Position numbers and translations under genes: made by a program. Positions 45,087 to 55,245 of a DNA stretch of 64,000 bases are shown here, piece by piece. Location: positions 542,986,207 to 543,050,206 of the forward strand of contig NC_135497.1 of NCBI RefSeq assembly GCF_052857255.1, written 5' to 3'. The stretch comes from Amblyomma americanum (lineage: Eukaryota > Arthropoda > Arachnida > Ixodida > Ixodidae). The first letter of the stretch is position 1. Each line of letters opens with the position of its first letter. Below the pieces are notes generated by a model. The model made no database searches. It was not told the origin of the DNA and saw nothing but the letters and a program-made list of their open reading frames with translations.

Positions 45087-46417
45087 ACTGCAGAAGAAAT
45101 CAACTGCTTCTACTACAAGCTGATAAGGAGGGCGGATTTGTAGTTATCTCGGACGATGACTACTCAGCGAGAGCAACTCAAGCGGTTAGAAAGAATTTCG
45201 TTCCAATATCTAAAAAATTTACAAAAGTGAAATCGGCCGCGATGGCCTTGTGTGATGGTCTGGGGTTGAGCACCCTTACTAACCAGATTAGAGATAGCAA
45301 AAAGAGCCCGCTCAAAGTTTTCTTTTCTGTCAAAACTCACAAGCAAAGCATGCCGTTTAGAACTATCGTAACCGAAAAAGGCACGTGGCAGAAAAATCTT
45401 ATCATGTATTTGACTAAGCACCTGTCCAAGCGGCATGTAAATGATCCTTTTTTGACAAAACGGTGAAATGATATTTGTGAATTTTTTGAAACCAACCCTG
45501 ATGTTGGGAGTGCTTTTTCAGTGGATGTTGTAGATTTGTTCTATTCAGTCACTCATGGCCCCTTGTTCTCCGCTGTTAGAGAATGTATTGAGGAAAATGA
45601 CCCGATTTCTTTTCAGAACTCAGCCGGTATTTCCATAGATGACTTTTTAACCTTATTACAGTTTTACCTGGAATCTACTTTTATCACTTTTGACCAGCAG
45701 TTTTTTCTGCAGAAATCAGGCATATGCATTGGGTCCTGTGTGGCACCGGTGCTATGTCACATCTTTTTATCTCATACTGACCAAGCTCTGCAGCAAGTTT
45801 TACCCATTGACAAGGTTTTTAAAGTATTTAGGTATGTTGACGATTTTATGATTGTTTTAACTAAAGAAGGTCTTTACAACCTTAAGAAAACGGTGGACAG
45901 TGTTTTATCTGCCGTTAGAGAGCATGGAAAAGGTCTGGAGTTCACACACGAACTACCTGCTCATGATTCATTACAGTTTTTAGACTTGAAAATTCAGTTC
46001 TGTGGTGATCGGGTCTGTTGGTCTTACTTTCCGTGTGCAAAGAAGCAGCTGCTACCTTTTGACTCCTGCCATTCCAAACTTGTTAAACGCGGGATTGCTT
46101 CGCTTTGCCTTGAATCCGCTCTCAAAAAGTCATGCCCTCACAAAATACGGGAGAGTTTTTATAACCAATTGGCTAGGCTTTTTGCAGCCGGGTTCCCCCG
46201 TTCGCTCGTGACTGCGGTGGTTGAATGTCTCCTAAACAAGATAAAGAATGGTACTGGTAGAGCTAGGCCAGAGGTCCCTCGAGAAGAGGTAAGACCAGTG
46301 GTGGTGCCATACGTGCATCGTGTGGCCCATAATTTGAAAAAAAGTTGCCAGCCGCCATGCTGTACGGCTCGCCTTTTCGGCACCGAGAAAGCTAGGTGGC
46401 CTTTGCTCCCGTACTGA
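45087..46417 (+). pseudogene. PLE2 reverse transcriptase, nearly intact frame
   Basis: In one frame: LLLLQADKEGGFVVISDDDY, then FFSVKTHKQSMPFRTIVTEK, and FLTKR followed by a single in-frame TGA (45464-45466). A long open stretch follows: SAFSVDVVDLFYSV, QFYLESTFITFDQQFFLQKS, GICIGSCVAPVLCHIFLSHT, YVDDFMIVLTKE (catalytic Asp codons 45839-45844), LQFLDLKIQFCGDRV, KLVKRGIASLCLESALKKSC. All PLE polymerase blocks are present and the catalytic YVDD is intact. It is the best-preserved polymerase in the window, disabled by the stop and by a frameshift before the endonuclease. Confidence 0.88.
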
Positions 46418-46823
46418 TAAAGAGAACAGCAAGGAACGAGGCTGCGGAACAAAGCACAGGAGACCGTTCGTAAAATGTGCTCAAGGGGTGGTCTACGAAA
46501 TCCCCCTGTCTTGCGGGCACTCCTACATAGGCCAGACTGGCAGGTGCCTGAATGAGCGAACGAGGGAACATGAGAGAAACGTAGAGCAGAAAAAGGAAGG
46601 CACACATCTAACTAAGCACATTAGTAAGTGCCCGTCCCGCAATTGTGAGCCTTGCTTCACTGATGTGCGCATTCTGGGCAAAAGCTGGAATACTAATGAT
46701 AGGGAGTTGATAGAAGCGTTTTTTATCAAAAAGAAAGGCGACCTGTGCGTAAGTGACACATCGATAGTATTGTACGACTTTGAAAAGAAATTCCTGGAGC
46801 GCGCCTTATCAAGTCGTACTTGA
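46390..46823 (+). pseudogene. PLE2 GIY-YIG endonuclease domain (shifted frame)
   Basis: Frame 3 reads KLGGLCSRTDKENSKERGCG, then VVYEIPLSCGHSYIGQTGRC and LNERTREHERNV. CPSRNCEPC (a cysteine cluster), DRELIEAFFIKKKGDLCVSD and SIVLYDFEKKFLERA follow. Y of VVYEI, the YIG, the Arg of QTGR and the Glu of LIEAFF correspond to the GIY-YIG catalytic set. The domain looks intact. It is joined to the polymerase out of frame near 46395. Confidence 0.87.
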
Positions 46824-46965
46824 GCTTTAGGTGACCCATCTGCACATGTGACGACAAGCTATTTAAGTACGTTTCACGCATGCAATAAAATCAGTTGGAA
46901 GTTGGCGCTTCATCCTGTCACCTACCCTATGTGTCTTGTCCTTTTTTGCGCCTAAAAACTATTTA

Positions 46966-48010
46966 ATTATGAACAAAATATTAAGACAAGGTTGTCCTCT
47001 ATCATCTCTGCTGTTCGGGCTTTTTATAATAGATTAGGGAAGAAGGCTGCAAGAAAGTAATCTTGGGTATAATCTGTCACATATATATATCAGGAGAAAA
47101 AGTCGTTGAGGAACGGCTCCTCGGTTTAATGCATGCGGGTGATATTGCAATCTTTGCAGGTGGTCAGGAAGATGTGCAAACTCTCGTTTTTCGTGGAGAC
47201 AACGGAGACGCCCTAGGTTCGGATTTTAAGTCAGAAGTGCTGATTTACAATGATGCAACTGATAACGTACTTACGGTACAAAGCCATGAAATCGTCATGG
47301 TGGCTGAATACAAATATCTCGGGGTATGGGCAAACGAAGGACAGATATACACGGAAAAGACGAACAGCCTTTTAGGGCGTGAGGGCGAAGACAAGCCGGG
47401 TTATAGAAACAAAGGGAATTAGGGGTGCAGAACAAAAATGAATTACTGAGAGGTATTTCGAAATATATAATGGTGCCGGTTTTTTCTTTCGTGAACGCGG
47501 TTTTTTGCTTAAGGGCAGATGATGAGTGGATATTAGAAGTAAATCATAGAGCTGTTGAAAGATTAGCTCTTGGTGTCCACGGCAAAACCAAAAACTAGGC
47601 AGTACAGTGAAATGCGGGCTGGGCATATTTCGAAGCGCGGGAAGCTCAGACAAAAATATAATTTTGAAAGGGCTGGATGACATTGGACCATAATAGATGT
47701 GCAGCTACGATTTTTAAATACTTGTACAGAAAGAGCGTCGTCTCTAAATAGCGGAAAAGAATTAGGAATCTAACCAGTGAACAGGCAGGGCATAAGGACG
47801 GAGAAATAAAGAGCATTAAACGAAAAGTAACATTTCCCGAAGTTAAAAACTGGAATAGCTGAGTAGAAAAAGAGTGTGTGAGCTATATCGAAATTGGAAA
47901 CGGCAGAGCAGGAAGGAATGGTTCTATGATAACTCTAGAGGCGGCGCCCTGCTCTTTGAAGCAGGGTGCCTTAAACGCGCGAACGACGTGGAGAACCAGT
48001 GTTCGAACCC
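46966..48010 (+). pseudogene. Non-LTR reverse transcriptase, second half
   Basis: It resumes with ILRQGCPLSSLLFGL (motif B), then HAGDIAIFAGGQEDVQTL where YADD is expected (first Asp replaced by Gly). Then come EYKYLGVWANEGQ, IMVPVFSFVNAVFCL, RAVERLALGVHGKT and VCELYRNWKRQ with YDNSRGGALLFEAG (47.87-48.0 kb). This is the C-terminal half of the polymerase whose first half is at 44.43-45.0 kb. Stops and frameshifts are present throughout. Confidence 0.68.
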
Positions 48011-48049
48011 GGGTACTCCTGCTACTGATCCAGAGTACCAGTGTTTTTT

Positions 48050-48650
48050 TCCTTTATTTTTTTTCTGAGATACTGCCTAAGAGGAGGTCAAGGCTAAAGG
48101 CTAAGAGCCTGACGAGGCCTTGACCCCTTGTACATGCGGTTGCATCGATGAACAAATCTCCCAGATAGACTTCGTTCAGTACAATTGCGATAAGAAAAAT
48201 ACAAGTTTTCAAAGGGCTGAAAAAAAAATGTACCTCCCTGTACATCAGTCCGAAACAATTCAATCATGCAGTATAAAACAAGACTTCTGGTTACGCTCGC
48301 AATTCAGCACAAAAAGCAAAGGCAACATTATGCATCAAATGCGAAACCCGCAATAAAACGTCAGAACCATATACACCACGAAAGGGAAAAAAACAATCTC
48401 AAAATAATTCGCTTTTGGAACAATGTAAAACGCAATACATGTATAGTGGCAATACAATTTTCATGAACACGTCCCGAAAAAATCTAGAATATGGTTATTC
48501 AACCGTTAAAGCAAGCCATTGAGCCGTGTATGAAATTCCAGAGTTTACCAAGATGCTTCTACACTCACTTTTAAAAATAGCAAAGGATTTGTTGAAGTTG
48601 ACGTCTAATTCAGAGCGGTTCAACAGTCTTGAGGACTGAAAGTTATCGTT
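48050..48650 (-). other. Probable 3' UTR of the neighbouring CR1-like LINE
   Basis: No coding frame. It lies between the polymerase C-terminus and a T-rich end (48046-48066) in the position of a LINE 3' UTR. The boundary is uncertain. Confidence 0.35.
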
Positions 48651-48659
48651 TACCTACCG

Positions 48660-50955
48660 TAATTTTCGTATCTTTGGCGCTCTCCTTTTAAGATCGCGGA
48701 TCGGGTATGTGCTCATATGTTCTACCGGAGGGACATGCAGTTTAATTCGGTAGATCCATTGCAGTAGTTTGAAGAAATAGATCAGGTTTGCTTTTAGCAT
48801 ACTATATTTATTGAAAAGAAGTCCGGTTCGCAGGTTACGGCTATCGCCTTTGTAATTCTCACACAAGCGTAGAATCTTTTTTGAGCAACAATTAACTTAT
48901 AGTTATAGATTATGGTGGTGCCCCAAACTAATATTCCATAACTCAATCTGAAGTAAAAAACGCAATAAAATAGGATCTGTTTTAAGGGTGTAGGTATAAG
49001 GTTCCAGATTTTGTAGACGCAACCAGTTAGTTTTGCCAGTTCAGCTGTTAATTTATTAACGTGCGTGGTCCACAAAAGCTCTTCACTGAACCACATACCC
49101 AAAAATTTTTGTTCTTTTACCTGCTCTATGAAATTTCCGTCATTGGGTATATTTATTGTTGTGTAGTCTCGCCTATTTATGGGCTTGAAAACTAGGTATA
49201 TTGTTTTGCTTGTGTTAAACCTGAATTTGTTGTTTGAAAGCCACCGTGATAATTTACCTAGGTATTCATTAGCAGCCTTTTCCAAGCTTTCTTTGCTTGT
49301 TCCTGTGAAAAAGACATTCGTATCATCCGCATATAAAACTACATCAGAAAAGCCATTTATTGAAGTTTTGTCATTTATGTATACTAAGAATGAAAGCGGA
49401 CTTAACATGGATCCCTGGGGCACACCGTATAGAATTCGCATTTTACTGGACGATACGCCATTCATGTCAACATACTGGCAGTGTTCACTTGGATAATATT
49501 TTAATAAATTCAATGCTACGCCTCGTACGCCGTACATATAAAGCTTTTTAAACAAAATGTCGTGCTGTACACTATCAAAAGATTTTCTTAAGTCTAAAAA
49601 TAATCCTAGGTTCAAAAGTTTGTTTTTAATATTTTCCACAATCTTTTCTTTAATATGAATCAGGGCCATTTCCATTGATTTTTGCCTTTGAAACCCCTAC
49701 TGTGCAGAGGTTATATTCTGATGCTTTTCAAAAAAAGACACGAGTCGGTCACTTATAACACCTTCAAATATTTAAAAAAACCGGCAGGACAGAAATCGGG
49801 TGATAGTTACTTAAGACTAGTATACCAACACCTTTATATACGGGTGTGATTATGGCAATTTTTAGTTCTTCAGTAAACTCTCCAGACTCAAGCATTGTAT
49901 TAATATTATGTGCCAGTATTGGACTAATAATAGATGCGGTGTATTTAAGCGGCAGGGCTTTTATTTCGTCGTCGCCAGCTGCGGCACCATTGATAGTTGC
50001 GTGATTTTTCTCTCAATTTCAGCAGGAGTAGATGCAAAAGCATGATCGATTCTGGCAGGCTATGTACTTGCGCGTTGTTTTCTGTGCACGTATTTTGCCC
50101 ATCATAGTGGCCTATATTAACAAAGTGACGATTCATTTTATCTTCCAGTTCCTGTCCATCGACGTGCTCGCAGCCGCTCAGTATCTCATGCACTCCATCT
50201 CGTGTCTGCTTTCTTCTCATAAAGTGCTGACCACATCCCACATTTTTTTCTAGTCTTTATTAACCTGAGTAAACCTTTGCTCATAGAAACCGGATTTTGC
50301 TTTTTTCAAGTCCGAATTCAGTCTTTTCCTGAACTTTTTATACTCAGCAAGCAGAGTAGGATCACGATTCTTCATGTAAGCATGGTACACTTTATCCCTT
50401 ACTTTTATTCTTTTATATAGATGTTTTGTTACCCAAGGTTTTCTTATTTTTCTGTTTATTGTCTTACTTTCTCGCAGAGGAAAAGCCGCGTTATAGCACC
50501 AACTGAAGAAGAAACATTTTATACGCTGATTTTGGGCTGTTATCTTTATATATGATACGAGTCTGCCTGCTCACGAAGAGAACGGAAGTCTTCCAACGTG
50601 TTTTAGTTCATTGTACGAACCAGTAATCTGTTACGCTTCCCTTTGCCATAGTTTTTCTCCGCGACAGAGACCAGGCAAAAGATTGGCATGTGGTCACTGA
50701 TATTGCTTGTTATCACACCAGCAGACAGATTCTCGACTTCAATGTTCGTGACGCAGACATCAATACACGTGACTGCATTTGAAGTAATCCTGGTTGGTAG
50801 CGTTATCAAAATTTGGCAAGCATGCTCATGAACAATATCTACAAATTCCTTTGCGCATGGTCCATCAGGTACTGTATCAATGTTCACGTCGCCGAGAATA
50901 ACAAAAGAGCCTGCTATACATTCCCAAGTGATTCCAGAGCGTTTTCGAAAAAAAT
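48660..50955 (-). pseudogene. CR1-like LINE: endonuclease plus reverse transcriptase, frameshifted
   Basis: From right to left: FVILGDVNIDTVPDG, LPTRITSNAVTCIDVCVTNI and GVITSNISDHMPIFCL (50603-50950, the C-terminal half of an EEP endonuclease). A damaged linker contains PVYKGVGILVLSNYHPISVL (about 49.8 kb). Then a 293-codon open polymerase (48794-49675) carries GLFLDLRKSFDSVQHDILFK (motif A), GVPQGSMLSPLSFLVYIND (B), VVLYADDTNVFFTG (catalytic YADD) and QKFLGMWFSEELLWTTHVNK. After a frameshift near 48830 comes GLLFNKYSMLKANLIYFFKL. Motifs A, B and YADD are intact. The 5' end is cut off by a SINE at 50.96 kb. Confidence 0.82.
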
Positions 50956-50956
50956 G

Positions 50957-51215
50957 ATAAATTCGAACCTGACCGCGGCGGCCGCGTTTTGATGGAGGCT
51001 AAACGCTAAGGCGCCTGTGTGCTGTGCCTTATCAGTGCACGTTAAAGATGCCCAGGTGGTCTAAATTATTCCGAAGCCCTCCACTGCATCACCTCTTCCT
51101 TTCTTCTGTTAGTCCCTTCATTATCCCTTCGCTTACGGCGCGGTTCAGGTGTCCGCTGATATGTGATATGGTGTCCGCTGCGCCATTTCCTTTCTCCCAG
51201 AACCAATTTCAATTT
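50957..51215 (+). mobile_element. SINE, truncated at the B box
   Basis: It begins at ATTCGAACCTGACCGCGGC and keeps the body and long tail (TACGGCGCGGTTCAGGTGTC, CGCCATTTCC). It abuts the LINE endonuclease. Confidence 0.88.
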
Positions 51216-51229
51216 CAGCCAAGACGGCG

Positions 51230-51486
51230 ACACATATGCTGTGTTTCGAAGATCTGTAGAAACAATTGCACATTCCATACTCGAATGTAATGGTATCCAT
51301 TCGGCGATACAGGCACAGTCTCTCTCCTTGATGTCACAGTGTTTAGAGATAACGGTCATGGTTGAGTGGGCCCCGCATACCAAGCAGAGACATGTGGCGT
51401 TACGCACCCTTCTGTCTAACCCAGGTTTTTCTGCTTGGTCGTCCCGGAGCGGACTATTAGCACAGCAGCCTTCATTAAGAGCTTGA
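51230..51486 (+). other. Possible LINE C-terminal Cys/His fragment
   Basis: The frame reads RRSVETIAHSILECNGIHSA, resembling the ET-HIL-EC motif near the C-terminus of some LINE polymerases. Nothing else supports it. Confidence 0.25.
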
Positions 51487-51561
51487 TGATGTCACGAACC
51501 TGGCTACGTGCGTCACGCCTACAGCGCCGCTGAGTCAGCACGTGACCTCACCAGACATACA

Positions 51562-51975
51562 ATTTAATCATTATCATCATCAGCCTGACTACGCCCACCG
51601 CAAAGCAAAGGCCTCTGCCGTATCTCTTCAATTAGCCCTCTCCTTTGCGAGCTGCGCCCAGCCTATGCCGGCAAGCTTCTTAATCTCATCCGCCCACCTA
51701 ACTTTCTGCCGCCCCGTGCTAAGCTTGCCTTATCTTGGAATCCAATCCGTTACGCTTAAGGAGCAGAGATTATCTTGCCTTTGTATTACATGTCCTGCCG
51801 AAGCCTATTTCTTCCTATTTATTTCGACTAGGATGTCGTTAACCCGGGTTTGATTCCTGATCCAGTCTTCATTGTTGTTACCTGTTAACGTTACACCTGT
51901 GATTTTCTTTCCCATAGCTCGCTGCGTTTCCTTAACTTCAACCCTTTTTGTTAGCCTCAACGTTTCTGCACTATT
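51562..51975 (-). pseudogene. RTE-like LINE 3' end
   Basis: It begins (plus strand) with an ATCATTATCATCATCAG tail at 51567-51583, then CGCAAAGCAAAGGCCTC and TCTCATCCGCCCACCTAACT. It continues to ATTTCGACTAGGATGTCG. It duplicates 52.3-52.68 kb and 43.0-43.4 kb at the nucleotide level and encodes only the decayed C-terminus on the minus strand. Confidence 0.68.
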
Positions 51976-51991
51976 GGCGTAATGTCCACTG

Positions 51992-52100
51992 AGATGTCAG
52001 TGCACGCTAAAAATCGCGCGGCCTAAATGATTACGGCGCCTTCAATCACTGCGTTCCGCGAGGTGTGCGTGCAGCTTGGTGTCGTTAAGCTCCTGCAATT
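51992..52100 (+). mobile_element. Diverged SINE remnant
   Basis: GATGTCAGTGCACGCTAAA, TTACGGCGCCTTCAATCAC and GTCGTTAAGCTC follow the SINE body order. Confidence 0.45.
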
Positions 52101-52309
52101 GCGTAGAAGCAGCTCCTAACCTGCTCCTACACATGCTAGTGCACTAAGGATTCGCGTATGCCGCTGTGTTAGCCGTAAGATTCCTTGTCAAGCACATAGC
52201 GCTATCCCTGTCGGAAATGCGGCATTAGAAACATATTGGGCAGTGATCCGTGCTCACTCGCTCCTGAAAATGAATCTAACGCATCACTCGCAGCGCGCTT
52301 AAGAGGGAT

Positions 52310-53815
52310 GGGTGACTAGTCGAGTCAGCTCTCCCGTGTCTCTTCAAATAACCCTGTCCTTTGCCAGCTGCGCCCACCGTATGCCTGCAAACTGCTTAAT
52401 CTCATCCGCCCACCTAACCTTCTGCCGCCTCGTGCTACGCTTGCCTTCTCATGGCATCCTCTCCGTTACTCTTAAGGACCAGTGGTTGTCTTGTCTTCTC
52501 ATTACATGCCCTGTACAAGCTCATTTATTCTTCCCGATTTCGACTAGGATGTCGTAAACCGGCGTTTTTCCCTCGCCCACTCTCTCTCTTAACATTACTT
52601 CTATCATGTTTTCCAAAGCTCGCCGCGTTGTCCTTAATTTCAACCCTTTTCGTTAGCCTCCACGTTTCTGACCCGTAGGTGAGTACCGGCAAGATCCAGC
52701 TGTATGACACTTTTCTCTTGGGGGATATTGGTAAACTGCCGCTCATTATCTGCCATTCATGCCCTGTACAATCCCACTTCTTTCTCTTGATTTCGATTGG
52801 GATGTCATTAACCTGTGTTTGTTATCTCACACAGTCTGTCCACTTCCGGTCTCTTAACGTAACACCTATCATTTTTCTTTCCATAGCTCGCTGCGCTGTC
52901 CCTTTCGTTTCCTTCCACGTTTCTGCCCCGTAGGTAAGATACAGCTGTTGTATACTTTTCTATAGAGGAATATTGGTAAACTGCAATCAGGATCTCAGAG
53001 AACCTGCCATATGCGCTCCGCCCCATTCTTATTCTTCTAGTAATTTTCCTATCATGGTCCGGATCAGCAATCACTACCTGCCCTAACTGGACGTTTTGCA
53101 TTTGCCACTTCCAGCACCTCGGTACAGATTGTGAACTGCTGTTCAATTGCTATACTATTGAACATTACTTTCGTTTTGTGCATGTTATTTTTTAGACCCA
53201 CTGGTCTGCTCTACTTGTCTACCTCAATCATCATGCTATGCAGTTCATCTCCTGAGTGAATTAGCATGGCAATGTCATCAGCGAATTGCAAATTATTTAG
53301 GCATTCTCCACTAACTGCTAACTCCAAATGCTCCCAATTCAGGCATCGGAATGCCTCTTGTAAAATTAGTGTGAATAGCATTCGCGATATCCGGTCTCTC
53401 TGCTGGACGCCCTTTCCTATTGGAATTTTATTGCTGAATTTATGGAGGGCTATAGCAGCTGTGCAGTACCTATAGATACATTCCAGTATTTCCCATTAGG
53501 CTCTTCTTCTCCCTGATTTTGCAATGCCTGCGTGACTGCAGAGGTTTCAACTGAGTCAAATGCTTTCCTGTAATAAATGACGGCTATATACAGGAGTTCG
53601 TTATGTTCTGCGCATTTCTCTATCATCTCGTTGATAGACCGAATATGATCTATTGTGAAATATCCTGCACGAAAGCCTGCTTTATCAAATGGTTGATTGA
53701 AGTGTAAGGTTGCCCTGACTCTATTGGCGATTACCTTCGTAAATACCTTGTAGGCTATGACAGTAAGCTGATCGGTTGGTAATTTTTGAAGTCCTGTGCG
53801 CCTCAAAACCCCTTA
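52310..53815 (-). pseudogene. RTE-like LINE reverse transcriptase with internal duplication
   Basis: From right to left: YKVFTKVIANRVRATLHFNQ, FDKAGFRAGYFTIDHIRSIN, ELLYIAVIYYRKAFDSVETS (finger and palm A, 53450-53806). Then, shifted, IPIGKGVQQRDRISRMLFTL (motif B) and NLQFADDIAMLIHSGDELHS (catalytic FADD, about 53.28 kb). QVVIADPDHDRKITRRIRMG (53.05 kb) and LPVLTYGSETWRLTKRVEIK (52.63-52.7 kb) follow. The DHIRSINEMIEK and FADD arrangement is typical of RTE-clade LINEs. The C-terminal stretch 52500-52745 is repeated at 52750-52985. Frameshifts and stops inactivate it. Confidence 0.78.
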
Positions 53816-53829
53816 TAATAGCCGACTGC

Positions 53830-54440
53830 AAGCATTTAACTTCAGCTGGCTCGGCCCACCAGGCAGAGGCATGTGGCTTTAAGCACACTTCTGTCTTACC
53901 CAAGTTGGTGTGTACTACTGTAGATTTAAAAGTGATTGTTTGGTATCTTGGTTCTGCTTTGCTGCCAACAGTGCATTTTTGTCGCATGTGACGTATACCT
54001 AATCTGCGAGTTAATGTTGTGTGGCGAAATCGAACTGAATCCTGGCCCCGAGGCAGACTCGGACAGTGTGAGCACGCAATAATTGTTGACGCAAATGATT
54101 CTGGGGCAGCAAAAATTGAGAGAAGAAATGTCAGCATTAAGAGGCAAAAATCGAAGGTGGAAAAATGTTGTGCGAATACACCAGCAGATCAGCCAGCGTT
54201 AAAAATCTTGGAAAGAACAGTCAGATTCCCGCTTGAAAATGTTATCGGTTTTTTGGACAAACTTAGGCATTCTAACTTGGTTGCGTTTGGAGTACAAGAA
54301 GAGAGCGATGAAGCAGAATCTGTCCTTAAAAAGAAGTTATTGAGAGGTTTTTTAAGTGAAGCTTGGTGTCACGTGCAACTTAGTTGAAAGGAATCCACCG
54401 TATCGGCAGAGCTAGAAAAAAGCGACCAGTCATGCTGTTA
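53830..54440 (+). pseudogene. CR1/L2-like LINE ORF1 with a 2A-like motif, first part
   Basis: The plus strand carries LMLCGEIELNPGPEADS near 54010-54060, a D-x-E-x-N-P-G-P-like (2A-type) motif with Glu in the first position. Then come MILGQQKLREEMSALRGK (a likely coiled coil), and, shifted, LENVIGFLDKLRHSNLVAFG and VQEESDEAESVL, the LEN-RR-NLV-G-E region of ORF1 proteins. ERIHRIGRARKKRPVMLLFQ (about 54.38-54.45 kb) follows. 2A-like sequences at LINE N-termini are known from CR1- and L2-type elements. A SINE then interrupts it. Confidence 0.68.
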
Positions 54441-54534
54441 TTCCAGGATTTTACTGAAAAGTAAGAAGTAATGCGGTAGATATGCGAGCTTAACGGAACC
54501 TAATTTTCCGTCCAAAATCACTATTCGCGTGACA

Positions 54535-54848
54535 CCGTAGTAAAATTGAAAATTGGTATTTGGGAAGAAAATGATTCTATATCGGTCACGTCTCGGCGGA
54601 CACCTGAACCGCACCGATAGAGAAGAGAAAAAGGAGGGACAGAGATGAAAGGAAGGAAGAGTTGGCGTTGTGGAGGGCTTCGGAGTAATTTCGACCGCCT
54701 CGGTATCTTTAACGTGCACTGACACTGCACAGCACACGAGGGGCTTTGTGTTTTTCCTCTCTCGAAATGCGGAAGCCAAGGACGGGTTCAAACCCGGGTA
54801 CTCCAGTTCAGTAGGTGGGCCCGAACCCGACCGCGGCGGCCGCGTACT
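54535..54848 (-). mobile_element. SINE inside ORF1, with a fused head-to-head B box
   Basis: A long-tail subtype SINE on the minus strand: CGGCGGACACCTGAACCGC, TTTCGACCGCCTCGGTATC, CACTGACACTGCACAGCACA. Its B-box region is at 54784-54800. Immediately right is GCCCGAACCCGACCGCGGC (54820-54839), a B-box/linker in the opposite direction. This looks like two SINE heads fused. Confidence 0.8.
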
Positions 54849-55245
54849 AAGATAGCTTTTACGGTGTAGTACAAAAATCGATAGGGATCAAGGCAATAAG
54901 CCCGTTCCGCAGCGCGATGAACTAAAAATGGACGGGAAGATTTTTACGTTGTATGAGGCCATGAATTGCGGAATCTAGATACGCAATGAGCAGAGTAAAC
55001 AGTGACTCGGATCACCGCTTATCAAGGAACTCATGCTGCTAGACATAAATACGCTCAGCGTGGTGAATGAGAGCGACTGTCTTGAATCCTTAATTCTAGG
55101 AAATCTGCCAGATATCTTTGGAATACCAGAGATTTCGGTGGGCGAAGAAATTGATGATGATGTTTACCCTCCCCTTTACAGGGTTTTACGTCGGGACGCG
55201 TATCGCTTGTGTCTCCTCGTTTGTGTACACTGTAAAAAATAAAAT
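54849..55245 (+). pseudogene. CR1/L2-like LINE: end of ORF1 and start of endonuclease
   Basis: After the SINE, DELKMDGKIFTLYEAMN (about 54.92 kb) fits the end of the ORF1 nucleic-acid-binding region. The frame at 55033-55242 reads DINTLSVVNESDCLESLILG, NLPDIFGIPEISVGEEIDDD and YPPLYRVLRRDAY. That is the N-terminal EEP pattern (NARSL-NK, PDI-ITET, Y-V-RRDR). It stops at 55240. The order ORF1 then endonuclease agrees with a single CR1/L2-like copy from 53.83 to 55.25 kb, 3'-truncated. Confidence 0.65.

Larger units (their letters stand above)
45008..46965 (+). mobile_element. PLE2: 5'-truncated Penelope-like element
   Basis: It starts at GGCGTTGAATCCC (GVESLLKSG, equivalent to GVDCLLKSS in PLE1), so the N-terminal part is missing. 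It ends in the tail TGTGTCTTGTCC-TTTTTTGCGCC. It sits inside a LINE polymerase that continues on both sides. ACACAAAA (left) and GAACAAAA (right) could be a short target duplication. It lacks the GGC-N-AGTTGGT end motif of PLE1/PLE3 and any inverted copy. Confidence 0.8.
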
